This document shows, piece by piece, positions 34,591 to 43,840 of a stretch of DNA of 64,000 nt. The notes beneath the pieces are model-generated. The model did not search any database. It was not told where the DNA came from and saw only the letters and a list, made by a program, of their open reading frames with translations. The first letter of the stretch is position 1; every line of letters begins with the position of its first letter. Both the position numbers and the translations under genes were made by a program. Source of the stretch: Vulcanisaeta thermophila (GTDB lineage: Archaea > Thermoproteota > Thermoprotei > Thermoproteales > Thermocladiaceae); contig NZ_BCLI01000004.1 of NCBI RefSeq assembly GCF_001748385.1, forward strand, positions 310,001 to 374,000, read 5' to 3'.

Positions 34591-35022
34591 ATGACCAGAG
34601 CCACGGCTAACCCCATCAACGCTGGGAGTACCACCGTGGACACAAACCACACTGCCAGCGTCAGCAGTGAAGGTGCGGTGGGTGGGAGGGGTTACTCGGT
34701 GTATGGTTTGATTCCCTGGGTAACCGTGGGTTTCACCATAACCCTAATGTGCATGTTGATGGTTGCCCAGCAATTAGTGCTCAGGATGCGTAGGAACCCC
34801 AGGGAGTGCCTTGAGGAGGGTATTGTTAAGATAGTGAGGAGGCTGGGTATTAGGGAGCCAAGCACCACGCACAGGGATTCGCTTAGGATACTCAGCCTAA
34901 GGGTTAATGATGACCTTGTCACGAGGCTGCTGTTAATGTATGAGGAGGGTGTTTATGGGGGTAGGAATGTTGATTGTGATGAGTACACGAGGCTACTAAG
35001 GAAGTTACTAAAGTCCCTCTAG
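34591..35022 (+). CDS. Single-span membrane protein with DUF4129-like C-terminus
   Basis: A 143-residue protein with a Thr/Ser-rich N-terminal segment (about 1-38), one hydrophobic helix (VTVGFTITLMCMLMVAQQLV, about 45-65), then a cytosolic helical tail. The tail pattern RNPRECLEEGIVKIVRRLGI...DDLVTRLLLMYEEGVYGG...DEYTRLLRKLLKSL resembles the DUF4129 domain, usually found at the C-terminus of transglutaminase-like membrane proteins; the match is by eye and moderate. It is divergent from the split membrane protein gene, and the pair could act together at the membrane (inference). Confidence 0.65.
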   Translation: MTRATANPINAGSTTVDTNHTASVSSEGAVGGRGYSVYGLIPWVTVGFTITLMCMLMVAQQLVLRMRRNPRECLEEGIVKIVRRLGIREPSTTHRDSLRILSLRVNDDLVTRLLLMYEEGVYGGRNVDCDEYTRLLRKLLKSL

Positions 35023-35064
35023 GATACATAAGCTTTAAAAACTCGAGTGATTACGCGTGGTTGT

Positions 35065-35262
35065 ATGAGGGTTTATACATGCGCCTTTTGCGGTGGACCC
35101 ATACCACCGGGTACAGGGATTATGTATGTTAGGAGCAATGGAACAGTACTTAGATTCTGTAGTAGGAAGTGCTTCGTGAGCGCCATCAAGTTTAACAGGG
35201 ATCCCAGGAGGCAGGCATGGGTTAGGAAGAAGGCTAGAAAGGCTATTAAGAGCCAAAGGTAA
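35065..35262 (+). CDS. rpl24e: 50S ribosomal protein eL24
   Basis: A 65-residue zinc-ribbon ribosomal protein. [19 protein letters not shown] and [27 protein letters not shown] give the Cys-x2-Cys and Cys-x3-Cys pairs, and the tail is strongly basic. The frame is open to 35047, but the ATG at 35065 lies 30 nt after the TATA-like ctttaaaaac, giving the normal family N-terminus [10 protein letters not shown]. It is followed at 11 nt by a Nudix gene, so the two may share a transcript. Confidence 0.95.
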   Translation: MRVYTCAFCGGPIPPGTGIMYVRSNGTVLRFCSRKCFVSAIKFNRDPRRQAWVRKKARKAIKSQR

Positions 35263-35273
35263 TTCCGTAAATC

Positions 35274-35798
35274 ATGACAATAATATACCAGGGAAGGCGG
35301 GTAACACTGGAGATATTCGAAACGGTGCTGCCCAATGGAAATAGAATGATGGTTGAGAGGGTATTATTCCCAAGCGCCGTGGCCGCCCTACCAATAATTA
35401 AGGGGACCACGGACGTGGTATTAATAAGGCAGTTCAGGCCCGTCCTGAACAACTACATAATAGAGATACCGGCTGGCATTATAAACCCTGACGAAAAACC
35501 AGAGGAGGCCCTCATTAGGGAATTGAGGGAGGAGGTTGGGGGTGTTGTTGATGATTACGAATTAATGTTTCAGGGGTACACGAGTCCCGGTTACTCCACG
35601 GAGTACCTATACCTCTACTCAGCAACCCTGAAGTACCTGGGTGATAGGGAGCCAGAGCCCCATGAGGTGATTGAGGTTATTCGATTAAACATTAAGGATG
35701 CGCTTAGGATGCTCCTTAATAATGAGATTAGGGATCATAAGACCGCGCTGGCGCTAACCCTCTATGCTTATAGGCACGGTTTAAGTGTTAATCCATGA
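35274..35798 (+). CDS. Nudix hydrolase, ADP-ribose pyrophosphatase type
   Basis: A 174-residue Nudix enzyme. The Nudix box runs from Gly68 with Glu74, Arg82-Glu83 and Glu86-Glu87 (GIINPDEKPEEALIRELREE), matching G-x5-E-x7-REUxEExGU. The preceding VVLIRQFRPVLNNYIIEIPAG and the following YTSPGYSTEYLYLYSA are typical of ADP-ribose pyrophosphatases. Its stop overlaps the ATG of the endonuclease III gene by 4 bp (ATGA), suggesting co-translation and a possible role in nucleotide sanitation beside DNA repair. Confidence 0.92.
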   Translation: MTIIYQGRRVTLEIFETVLPNGNRMMVERVLFPSAVAALPIIKGTTDVVLIRQFRPVLNNYIIEIPAGIINPDEKPEEALIRELREEVGGVVDDYELMFQGYTSPGYSTEYLYLYSATLKYLGDREPEPHEVIEVIRLNIKDALRMLLNNEIRDHKTALALTLYAYRHGLSVNP

Positions 35799-36535
35799 TT
35801 GTGGGGAAAGGCTTAGAAACCACGCCCATTACTATGGATGTGCCCGTATTAACGAGGGACGTGGTCCTTAGGGTTCTCAGCAGCGTTAATGTGGATATTA
35901 AGAATTTCGTGGCTGCCTATGTTTTCAGGACTGGCGGTGATGTCTTTAAGGCGTTGGTTGCGACTATACTGACCCAGAATACCAGTGATAGGAATGCCAT
36001 GAGGGCCTATGATAACCTGGTGCGGGGGCTTGGTGACGTAACGCCAGAGAATATACTAAGGGCCGGCGTTGGCAGGGTTGCTGAGTTGATTAGGCCGGCG
36101 GGTATGTACAGGGTTAGGGCTAGTAAGATTGTGGAGTTGGCGAGGGTGGTGCTGGAGAGGTACCATGGTGATTTAAACTGGATTGCTAAGCTACCCATTG
36201 ATGAGGCCAGGAGGTTACTGTTGGAGTTACCCGGGGTTGGTGAGAAGACTGCCGACGTGATCCTCGTGAATCTGGGCAAACCCGCATTTCCTGTGGATAC
36301 CCACATAACCAGGATAACCCTTAGGCTGGGGCTTGCTAGGTCTAGGAGTTATGGGGAGGTTCAAAGGGCCTGGGTTAATATACTTGGTGATGCCGTGGAT
36401 AAGTACCTGGAGGTTCATCTAAGGCTTATTCAGTTTGGACGTGATGTGTGCAGGGCCAGGGGGCCCAGGTGCGATGTCTGTGGCTTCCGTGATTACTGCA
36501 ATTATTACAGGACACGGTTAGGAGGACTTGAGTAA
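35795..36535 (+). CDS. nth: Endonuclease III-type DNA glycosylase
   Basis: A 246-residue HhH-GPD glycosylase/AP lyase for oxidised pyrimidines. The helix-hairpin-helix LPGVGEKTADVIL carries the catalytic lysine (Lys151) and FPVDTH the catalytic aspartate (Asp168). The 4Fe-4S ligands Cys219, Cys226, Cys229 and Cys235 follow the classical C-x6-C-x2-C-x5-C spacing. The N-terminus may start at 35795 (coupled to the Nudix gene) or at Met14. The 3' end overlaps the convergent psmB by 18 bp. Confidence 0.94.
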   Translation: MIVGKGLETTPITMDVPVLTRDVVLRVLSSVNVDIKNFVAAYVFRTGGDVFKALVATILTQNTSDRNAMRAYDNLVRGLGDVTPENILRAGVGRVAELIRPAGMYRVRASKIVELARVVLERYHGDLNWIAKLPIDEARRLLLELPGVGEKTADVILVNLGKPAFPVDTHITRITLRLGLARSRSYGEVQRAWVNILGDAVDKYLEVHLRLIQFGRDVCRARGPRCDVCGFRDYCNYYRTRLGGLE

Positions 36536-37171
36536 TTCCTTTAGGTATGGCTCCGCATCAATCTCTTTATAACCCTCCTTAGTTATCGTAACCACATCAA
36601 TACCCTCGCCGGAGCCTGGGTCGTGGTATATGGCTGACCTGACCGCCCTAATGGCCAGTTTAACCGCTTCCTCAATGCTCATGTCCCTCCTATACCCATC
36701 CTCAAGTACTCCGAATGCCGTGGGTGACCCCGAGCCCGTGGCCATGAACTCGCTCTCCCTGGTTAGGGTACCGAAGAAGTCCAGCATGTAGATCACGGGC
36801 CCCTCGTCCGGGTCCCAACCGCCGAATATCATGTGGACCAGGTATATGAAGGGCCTGCTGGAGAATACCACGAGAGATGCGTAGTTGGCCAGGGCCCTTA
36901 TTGATATGGGCCTTCCCGTCTCTATCTTATGCTCAAGGGCCACCGCGGTTAATGCATCCAGCACTTTCTGAAGATCCGCCACGCCACCGCTCATTGTGGC
37001 TGCCACGTGGTTATCAATCTTCCAAATCTTCACGCCCCTCTTCCTATGGGCTATGTAGTAGCCTGCGGTTACCCTCCTATCCGTGGCCAGGACAACGCCC
37101 TCCTTCGTCACAATACCCACTGTCGTGGTTCCCGTGGTCAACCTCGCTGGGTTGTACCTATCTGTAAACAT
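36518..37171 (-). CDS. psmB: Proteasome subunit beta
   Basis: A 217-residue catalytic beta subunit. The propeptide is about 14 residues and is expected to be cleaved between Gly14 and Thr15 (LTTG/TTTVGIV), freeing the nucleophile Thr. Asp in DRRVTAG and the lysine in HRKRGVKIWK complete the active site; ATGSGSPTAFGVLEDGY with SIEEAVKLAIRAVRSA is typical of active subunits. No alpha subunit is in the window. Thermoproteales often have two beta genes, so this may be one of a pair. It converges on nth. Confidence 0.94.
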   Translation of the reverse strand: MFTDRYNPARLTTGTTTVGIVTKEGVVLATDRRVTAGYYIAHRKRGVKIWKIDNHVAATMSGGVADLQKVLDALTAVALEHKIETGRPISIRALANYASLVVFSSRPFIYLVHMIFGGWDPDEGPVIYMLDFFGTLTRESEFMATGSGSPTAFGVLEDGYRRDMSIEEAVKLAIRAVRSAIYHDPGSGEGIDVVTITKEGYKEIDAEPYLKELLKSS

Positions 37172-37214
37172 CGGGTTGTCTTTGCTAGGGGCTAATTAAA
37201 ACATTTCCACTGGA

Positions 37215-37994
37215 TTATTGTTGCTGACCTTGCTGCTGACCCTGCTGTGGTTGTTCCGTTGCCTGGCCACCCTGCTGTGGCTGTGCCTGCTGTGCCTCCT
37301 CCCTCTTAACCTCTATCTCGTCTATGAACACCACCTTCTTGACACTACTTATTCTATTGCCGATGTCATCGGCTATCCTAGCCCTTAGGGTGCCCATGTT
37401 CTCCATGAACAGGGTCTCGATGGGGAGCTTTATTGTTATTACGGAGTTGTCCTGGCTCACGTCCACAACCACCCTATCGGGCTCAATCCTAGGTATGTAC
37501 TGCTTAATAATGTACCTAACCCTGTCCTGTATGGTCTCCAGCTTCTTAACCACCTTGGCTGTGACTATGAGTGTCTTGCCGGCCAGTGGGTGGTTGAAGT
37601 CTAGGGTCACCCTGCCACCGGTTATACTCACAACCCTGGCCTGCTGGTTATTAACCTCCACCACATCACCAACCCTGGGGAGCTTACCGTACCTATAAAA
37701 CTCCCTTATGGATATGACCTTAACCTTACTAGGGTCCCTCTGTCCAAAGGCCTTCTCTGGAGGTACTTCCACAGTGACCTCCTGACCCTCATTGGCATTG
37801 AGCAGCGCCTGCTCCAGGGGTTCAAAGAGCCTCGTCTCGCCGATGATTATGAGCCTTGGTTCGTAAACCTCATCGGGCCTATAAATACCGGCCTCCCTGG
37901 CCCTCTCCTCCACCGTGGTCTCCACAACCTTGTTACTATCCTTATCAATCACCGTGTACTCCAGTAATACGTAATCGCCCTTCTGCAACGTCAT
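37215..37994 (-). CDS. FKBP-type peptidyl-prolyl isomerase (SlyD-like) with Gln-rich tail
   Basis: A protein of about 259 residues. The N-terminal FKBP domain begins KGDYVLLEYTVIDKDSNKVVETT and is interrupted by an IF (insert-in-flap) chaperone domain (EVTVEVPPEKAFGQRDPSKV, VEVNNQQARVVSI, LDFNHPLAGKTLIV), as in archaeal long FKBPs. A second alpha/beta region follows, then a low-complexity Gln/Gly/Pro tail (about 30 residues). A frame extending to 38033 is open, but the TATA-like cttataaatt (38015-38024) lies 26 nt before the ATG at 37994, which is preferred. Confidence 0.92.
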   Translation of the reverse strand: MTLQKGDYVLLEYTVIDKDSNKVVETTVEERAREAGIYRPDEVYEPRLIIIGETRLFEPLEQALLNANEGQEVTVEVPPEKAFGQRDPSKVKVISIREFYRYGKLPRVGDVVEVNNQQARVVSITGGRVTLDFNHPLAGKTLIVTAKVVKKLETIQDRVRYIIKQYIPRIEPDRVVVDVSQDNSVITIKLPIETLFMENMGTLRARIADDIGNRISSVKKVVFIDEIEVKREEAQQAQPQQGGQATEQPQQGQQQGQQQ

Positions 37995-38082
37995 CGCAGT
38001 GCAGTAACCCACGCAATTTATAAGTTTTAGCACCTCACGCTATAGAGATAGGTTTATAAGTTAACAACGACCTTATCGGGTG

Positions 38083-38355
38083 ATGATTGATTTAATAACG
38101 CTGGCTGTGGCTTTATCCATAATCCTCGCCATAATAGGCGTTGTACTCATAATCGTGGATCTCATGAGGTCGGGGAGTAAGGAGGATGAAGAGAGAGGAA
38201 GTAGAAAGACTGGCTTTGGTGGTGTTGTCCTCATAGGCCCTGTACCCATAATATTCGGTAATGACTCATCGACCATTAAGTGGGCCATTATATTGACCAT
38301 GGTGGTTGTTATAATCTTCATACTACTAATGGTGATACCAGCCCTCGTGGGGTGA
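38083..38355 (+). CDS. DUF131 family membrane protein (first of a tandem pair)
   Basis: A 90-residue protein with two hydrophobic helices flanking the family motif GGVVLIGPVPIIFG, the hallmark of DUF131 (TIGR00304) archaeal membrane proteins of unknown function. The ATG at 38083 lies about 27 nt after the TATA-like tttataag; a GTG 3 nt upstream is less likely. It is followed after 4 nt by a second copy with the same layout. Confidence 0.85.
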   Translation: MIDLITLAVALSIILAIIGVVLIIVDLMRSGSKEDEERGSRKTGFGGVVLIGPVPIIFGNDSSTIKWAIILTMVVVIIFILLMVIPALVG

Positions 38356-38359
38356 TGGC

Positions 38360-38683
38360 ATGAGGCTGTATCAACTGGGCATATTGTTGATATTTCTCTC
38401 GGTACTAATACCAATAGTACTTATACTAATAGGTGTTGCCTTATCCACGACGACCAGTGGATTATCGTATACACAGCCCAGCGTGGGCGGTGCCGTGATT
38501 ATATTCCCCCTAGTGCCCATACCCATACTAATAACCTTTGGACACCCAACAATAACACAACCACTCCTCTGGCTAACCTACGCCATATTCCTGGTATTCC
38601 TAGCCCTAATAATATTCTCTGTGGTTCAGTACGTACGAGCAAGGAGGGAGGCCCTTAAGCGTTGGCAGGAGGAACACAAATAA
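38360..38683 (+). CDS. DUF131 family membrane protein (second of a tandem pair)
   Basis: A 107-residue two-helix membrane protein. GGAVIIFPLVPIPILITFG corresponds to the DUF131 motif in the first copy, with a longer cytoplasmic basic tail (VQYVRARREALKRWQEEHK). The ATG at 38360 is 4 nt after the previous stop and preceded by a GGGGTGATGG run, so the pair forms an operon. Function is unknown; tandem DUF131 genes suggest a hetero-oligomer (inference). Confidence 0.8.
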   Translation: MRLYQLGILLIFLSVLIPIVLILIGVALSTTTSGLSYTQPSVGGAVIIFPLVPIPILITFGHPTITQPLLWLTYAIFLVFLALIIFSVVQYVRARREALKRWQEEHK

Positions 38684-38707
38684 ATAACCAAACCACCCAA
38701 TTAACCA

Positions 38708-39838
38708 ATGCTTAGATGGTCACCCGTGGAGTTGGCAAGTAGGATTGTCAAGAGTAAACCTATCACGTACAACTTTGCCACGGGGTCCCCAGACCCATCA
38801 CTAATACCGATTGATGAGGTCAGGAGGTCCTTTGAGAATGTCATTGAGAGGTACGGTGTGTCAACCCTTGCATACCCAGGCGCCGGTGGGCTTAAGGAGC
38901 TGAGGATAGAGGTCTCAAGGTACCTGAGCAGGGCACTTGGTATTGAGGTTGGTTGGAGGAACATCATAATAACCAGTGGCGCTCAACATGCAATTAAGTT
39001 ACTCTCCCAATTGCTCATGAGGAGGAGGACCGTGGTTTACACGGAGAACCCCACTTTCGTGGAGACGGTGATGCCCATGAGATTCCAGGGGGTTAGGTTA
39101 GTGGGTGTTCCGTTGGATGATGAGGGATTGAATGTCTACGAACTGGAGAGACTGGTTAAGATCCACGGTAGCGGCATCGTCTACGTCATACCCAACTGCC
39201 ACAACCCCACCGGCGTGAGCATGAGCATGGATAGGAGGAAGTACCTGATAGAGTTGAGTGAGGGTTATGGGCTGACCATCATTGAGGACGACCCATACAC
39301 GCCAATATCCCATGAAAAAACAACACCACTGAGGGCCTTAAGTGATGGTGTTATTTACGTGGGGTCCTTCTCAAAGGTACTGGGGCCTGGGTTGAGGATT
39401 GGCTTCCTGGTGATTACGGATAACGTGCTTAGGAGCAGGGTTGAAATGCTGGAGCAGCATGACTTCTCAACATCCACACTAACCCAGTACATTGTTTATG
39501 ACATGCTCAGGAGGGGCGTCATTTATAGGGCCATGGAGAAGGCCGATGACGTTTATAAGCTCAAATTGAACACACTAATTGATGCGCTGAGCCGGTACAT
39601 GCCCGGCGCCCTAATGTATAAACCGCACTGTGGATTCTACACCTTCGTGAACCTGGGGAGGAATGCGTGGGATGTTTTAAAGGAATCGGTGAGGTATGGA
39701 ATAGCCTTTGTACCTGGTGATGGCTTTTACGTGGAGAAACCCATAGTGACTAGCGCTAGGCTTAGTATAGGCACCATACCCATTGATCGCATTGAAGAGG
39801 GCATTAGATTATTAAGTGATGTAGTTGGGCGGGGTTGA
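38708..39838 (+). CDS. Class I/II aminotransferase, 2-aminoadipate (LysN)-like
   Basis: A 376-residue PLP transaminase. FATGSPDPSLIPIDEVR and LAYPGAGGLKELRIEVSRYL open the fold. VIPNCHNPTG and IIEDDPYTPI hold the PLP contacts, and the Schiff-base lysine is in YVGSFSKVLGPGLRIGFLV. This SFSK-GLR-G pattern and the N-terminal helix are those of LysN/2-aminoadipate and multi-substrate aminotransferases, though the exact substrate is uncertain. With the homoisocitrate-like dehydrogenase at 13 kb it could serve lysine synthesis. The 3' end overlaps a convergent surface protein gene by 27 bp. Confidence 0.85.
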   Translation: MLRWSPVELASRIVKSKPITYNFATGSPDPSLIPIDEVRRSFENVIERYGVSTLAYPGAGGLKELRIEVSRYLSRALGIEVGWRNIIITSGAQHAIKLLSQLLMRRRTVVYTENPTFVETVMPMRFQGVRLVGVPLDDEGLNVYELERLVKIHGSGIVYVIPNCHNPTGVSMSMDRRKYLIELSEGYGLTIIEDDPYTPISHEKTTPLRALSDGVIYVGSFSKVLGPGLRIGFLVITDNVLRSRVEMLEQHDFSTSTLTQYIVYDMLRRGVIYRAMEKADDVYKLKLNTLIDALSRYMPGALMYKPHCGFYTFVNLGRNAWDVLKESVRYGIAFVPGDGFYVEKPIVTSARLSIGTIPIDRIEEGIRLLSDVVGRG

Positions 39839-41731
39839 ACGTATTATCAAGTAATCATTGGAGTCGCCGGAATCACCTCCACCCCCGAAGCCCCTGAGGA
39901 TTATCCCTATTATTAATATGAGTAGTAGTAATACGGATATTGTGAGGAGGGAGTTCACACTCAACTTACTAATGGTCCACAACCTAACAGTGACTTCACC
40001 ACTCGTTAGGTTGACCACGTAGACGTCATTACCATAGCTCACAAACCCCACGCTTGAGCCAATGGGTATGCAGTAACTACCGGGGCCCACAAAGCTTAGA
40101 CTTCCAACGTTAAGTGTTGCGTAGGGTACCTCCTCATTGAGTAGGTCAAGCGCCCTGAACGTCACCACCCTGGGCTTAAGTATCACGTAACCCTCACTTG
40201 AATTATTAACTTCAACGCTTGTGGTGTATAGTGTTGTTCCATTACCAATTAATTGAACCAGCACCCTGGTGCCCACGAGTACGTTGGTTAAATTAACAAG
40301 TATAGAGTTACCATTAAGTGGGTATTGCATGTTAACCCCATTGTAGTTAATACCCACCTGTAATCTAAGCTCTGGGCATTGGTATGGTAGTGATATGTTT
40401 AATTCGTAATTCTCAAAGTACGGTAGCGTGATCACCGCACCATTAACCAAAGACTCATTGCCCAGGTTTATTAATGCGTTGTTTATTAAGGCGTAGACCA
40501 CGTAATTGCCTGGGTATATACACGTATTATTACTCAGTAGGAGGAATTCCCCATTCATGTAGATGTACAATGGCACATTGACCGGCTCCCCATTCTCATC
40601 CACCAATTCAATGCTTGACCTGGTCATTAGGTTGAGGGGTATGCTCACGCTGTACGTGGGTATGGAGCCCAGGGTTACACTGATGTACTTAACACCACTC
40701 ACCACTATGTGGAATTCCCTATTCACTAGGGGATTGAGGGTTAGCGTACTCGATAGGTTCAGGGTACCATTCCCCCTAGGAAGTAATACGTAGGTATTGG
40801 TGCACATTACATTGTTGGGTAGTCCCGTGAACCTCACAGTGACGGGACTAACCGTGTAATTAACCGTGCATTGCTGTGTGTATGAGTAGTACGAGGTCCA
40901 GGGTGTTAGGATTGGTATGCTGAGGTTTACAGTGCCGCATGAATTGACTGAGTAGTGAATCCAGGGCGCCCCACTCACTGCGAGCAATGGTTGTCTCTGT
41001 AGCACTGTTATGCCTGGGTTTCCCGTAATTCTCAGTGCGTAGTACGGTGTTATGTCCACGTACGTAGTACCATTACTAATGATTTGCAGCGTGTCTATGT
41101 AGGTCACGTAGGTGACCACGTAGGCGTTGGCTGTTATTGAGGATATTGTTAGTGATTCCAGGGTTTCGTTAATGGGCTCCGTAAATGGAGCCTTCAATGT
41201 GAAGGAGCCTGGGAGTATGGTGATGACCCTAACTATTGAGAATGCGTAATTAAGCCCTGGAATTGTGGGTATTGTTATGTTCTCAGAACCACTGGTGAGT
41301 TGGTACGTTAACTCGTCACCCTGTATTAATAATTCCTCCATGGGTATTGATGGGTAATTACCCACTGTAAGGACCACCCCGTAGATCGGTAATGAGCAAT
41401 CTATGTTAATGAGTACGTACTTGGGGCTGTAATTGACCAGGGTTGGTGTTATCCTGGAACCGTTATAGAGTATGAGGTATACTGAGGAAAAACCAAGGTT
41501 GGAGAGGGGGTCCAGGTAAGCACTTATACTTATGGTGTCGGGGCCACCGCAGTATTGATAAACCGGTATTAACAGTGTATTACTTGTTATGTTTATTAGC
41601 CGAGAAAAGGATTGAGATTGGGATGTAATACCCACGTACACTAGGTTTATGGTGTATGATTGGGCATGGGCAATGATGGGTATTAGCAGCACTCCCATTA
41701 GTAACGTAATCACTAATCCTCGTAAATTCAT
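39812..41731 (-). CDS. Large secreted surface protein with C-terminal membrane anchor
   Basis: A 639-residue protein. A Sec signal peptide is visible (MNLRGLVITLLMGVLLIPII-AHAQ, cleavage probably after AHA, near residue 23). The body is beta-rich, with many Asn-x-Ser/Thr sequons, Tyr, Thr and Ser and few charges, as in glycosylated crenarchaeal surface or S-layer-associated proteins. Near the C-terminus, SVNSLLTISVLLLLILIIGIILRG is a single anchor helix followed by a Gly/Asp-rich cytoplasmic tail. No enzymatic motif is seen. Its function is unknown. Confidence 0.8.
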   Translation of the reverse strand: MNLRGLVITLLMGVLLIPIIAHAQSYTINLVYVGITSQSQSFSRLINITSNTLLIPVYQYCGGPDTISISAYLDPLSNLGFSSVYLILYNGSRITPTLVNYSPKYVLINIDCSLPIYGVVLTVGNYPSIPMEELLIQGDELTYQLTSGSENITIPTIPGLNYAFSIVRVITILPGSFTLKAPFTEPINETLESLTISSITANAYVVTYVTYIDTLQIISNGTTYVDITPYYALRITGNPGITVLQRQPLLAVSGAPWIHYSVNSCGTVNLSIPILTPWTSYYSYTQQCTVNYTVSPVTVRFTGLPNNVMCTNTYVLLPRGNGTLNLSSTLTLNPLVNREFHIVVSGVKYISVTLGSIPTYSVSIPLNLMTRSSIELVDENGEPVNVPLYIYMNGEFLLLSNNTCIYPGNYVVYALINNALINLGNESLVNGAVITLPYFENYELNISLPYQCPELRLQVGINYNGVNMQYPLNGNSILVNLTNVLVGTRVLVQLIGNGTTLYTTSVEVNNSSEGYVILKPRVVTFRALDLLNEEVPYATLNVGSLSFVGPGSYCIPIGSSVGFVSYGNDVYVVNLTSGEVTVRLWTISKLSVNSLLTISVLLLLILIIGIILRGFGGGGDSGDSNDYLIIRSTPPNYIT

Positions 41732-41838
41732 CAGCTCAGTTATGAGGGAGGAGATAATAATATAAATGCATAAAATAACTCATTAGCCGGTGATGAGGCA
41801 GTTCGCGAATGAGTGGTGAAGAGGTCCTCGAAAACTGA

Positions 41839-43482
41839 TTAAGCGGTTACATGCCTCAGTGAGTATGGTGATGGTAATTCATGCTTCCTATTAATGGCGG
41901 CCCTCAGTAGGGCTATGAATAGCGGGTGGGGCCTCAGTGGTCTACTCCTAAACTCTGGGTGGAATTGCGTGGCTACGAAGAAGTAGTGGGTAGGTAACTC
42001 GATTATCTCAACGCGTGGCTTATCCACACGCCAGCCTGAGAACACGAGGCCCCTCTCGGTCAGTGCATTGAAGAACCTGGGGTTCACCTCATACCTATGC
42101 CTATGCCTCTCCTGTATTTCGGCTCTGCCGTAGATCTCATGGGCTATGGTGCCCTCCATAATCTTGATTCTCCTGTTACCGAGTATCATGGTGCCGCCCA
42201 AGTCCTTAACATTCGCCTCCTCTGGGGTTATGTCAATGACTGGGTAGGGCGTGTTTGGGTCCACCTCGGTTGTGTGGGCGCCCTTTAGCCCAACCACGTT
42301 CCTTGCGAACTCAACAACGGCTAGCTGCATCCCGTAGCATATGCCGAGGAATGGTATGTTGTTTTCCCTAACGTACCTAATGGCCTCTATCTTACCCTCA
42401 ACACCCCTGGCCCCAAAGCCGGGTAGTACTATGACTGCATCTGCATTGTTCAATTCAGTAACCTTAGAGGGCTCCTTCTCGATCTCCTCGGTATCGCACC
42501 ACACTATCTCGGGCTTAACCTTTAAGTGAGCGGCTGCGTGCTTAATGGCCTCCACAATGCTTATGTACGAGTCATGAAGCTTCACGTACTTACCACACAT
42601 GAATACCCTAACCACCTCCTTTGCATTCTCCAGGGAGTTTACGAAAGACACCCAGTCATCAAGCTTAGCAGGCCTATCCTCAAGCCCCAACTTCCTTATT
42701 ATGTACTTACCAAGCCCCTGCTCCTCGAGGATTAATGGAACCTTGTATATAGTGTCCACGTCGTAGGAGGTGAACACGGCCTCTAGGGGTACATTTGTAA
42801 AGAGTGAGATCTTACGCTTAGTTCCCTCATCCAATGGCTTAGGCGACCTGGCAATTATAATGTCGGGCTGTATACCAACCCTCCTCAACTCAGCCACGCT
42901 GTGCTGCAGGGGTTTTGTCTTTAATTCTCCCGTTGTTGATAATAGGGGTACCAGCGCCACATGCACGAACAACACATCCTCAGGCATTTCAAGCTTCATT
43001 TGCCTAGCGGCCTCTAGGAATGGAAGTCCCTCGTAATCACCGACCGTGCCCCCTATTTCCACAAGGACAACATCGGGCCTCTCCCTCCTTGTTACGAGCA
43101 TTATCCTCCTCTTAATCTCATCCGTGACGTGTGGTATTAACTGGACTGTTTGGCCGAGGTACTTACCCCTCCGCTCCTTCCTAATTACCGAGTAGTAAAC
43201 CTGCCCACTGGTTATGTTGTGGTACTTGGGAACCTCTATATCCAGGAATCTCTCGTAATGCCCAAGATCGAGGTCCGTCTCACCACCATCAAACGTAACA
43301 AAGACCTCGCCATGCTGAAATGGGTTCATGGTACCTGCATCAACGTTCAGGTATGGGTCTATCTTCACCGCAGTTACATTGTAACCTCTAGCCTGCAGTA
43401 TCTTGCCAATGGATGATGTGGTAATGCCCTTACCAAGCCCGGACAGCACCCCTCCAGTAACAAATACGTACTTAGTCGTCAT
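41839..43482 (-). CDS. pyrG: CTP synthase
   Basis: A 547-residue enzyme making CTP from UTP, ATP and glutamine. The synthase domain opens with [22 protein letters not shown] and continues through [24 protein letters not shown]. The class I glutaminase domain begins near residue 300, with the nucleophile in [18 protein letters not shown] and the His-Glu pair in [18 protein letters not shown]. Length is typical. With pyrC at 30 kb it completes part of the pyrimidine pathway. Confidence 0.97.
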   Translation of the reverse strand: MTTKYVFVTGGVLSGLGKGITTSSIGKILQARGYNVTAVKIDPYLNVDAGTMNPFQHGEVFVTFDGGETDLDLGHYERFLDIEVPKYHNITSGQVYYSVIRKERRGKYLGQTVQLIPHVTDEIKRRIMLVTRRERPDVVLVEIGGTVGDYEGLPFLEAARQMKLEMPEDVLFVHVALVPLLSTTGELKTKPLQHSVAELRRVGIQPDIIIARSPKPLDEGTKRKISLFTNVPLEAVFTSYDVDTIYKVPLILEEQGLGKYIIRKLGLEDRPAKLDDWVSFVNSLENAKEVVRVFMCGKYVKLHDSYISIVEAIKHAAAHLKVKPEIVWCDTEEIEKEPSKVTELNNADAVIVLPGFGARGVEGKIEAIRYVRENNIPFLGICYGMQLAVVEFARNVVGLKGAHTTEVDPNTPYPVIDITPEEANVKDLGGTMILGNRRIKIMEGTIAHEIYGRAEIQERHRHRYEVNPRFFNALTERGLVFSGWRVDKPRVEIIELPTHYFFVATQFHPEFRSRPLRPHPLFIALLRAAINRKHELPSPYSLRHVTA

Positions 43483-43537
43483 GCAAAAAACGTGATGCCC
43501 GCTTATTTAATACTTTTGCTTTTAATAAGGGGTACAT

Positions 43538-43840
43538 TTAGGTCAAGGCATTACCTGCTAGTTTTGATGACAGCTCATTGTAAATACTAAGTATTAATTC
43601 ATGCCTCTTCATAATCCTCCTCTCCATGGTGCTCACTATATTGCGCAGGTAGTACAACTCCGCCCTTAACTTACTTAGCCTATTGATTAATTCTAACTCG
43701 CTTGGTGTTAGTAAATAATCTAGGTTCTTGCCCGGCATCAATGTTTTTAATGCCAGGTATATATCTAGGTTACTCATCCCCTTTGCTCTCAATTCCCCAA
43801 TTATCCTGGCCACCCTCTTATCCTGTAAGGTTGAAAGCAT
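43538..43840 (-). CDS. Small coiled-coil protein next to pilin-like gene
   Basis: A 100-residue charged helical protein. The first part (LQDKRVARIIGELRAKGMSNLDIYLALKTLMPG) could be a small helical domain, followed by a probable coiled coil (LTPSELELINRLSKLRAELYYLRNIVSTMERRIMKRHELILSIYNELSSKL). No signal or membrane segment. The ATG at 43840 lies within the last codons of the upstream pilin-like gene (23 bp overlap), so they are translationally coupled; a longer form from 43864 is possible. I do not recognise the family. Confidence 0.6.
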   Translation of the reverse strand: MLSTLQDKRVARIIGELRAKGMSNLDIYLALKTLMPGKNLDYLLTPSELELINRLSKLRAELYYLRNIVSTMERRIMKRHELILSIYNELSSKLAGNALT

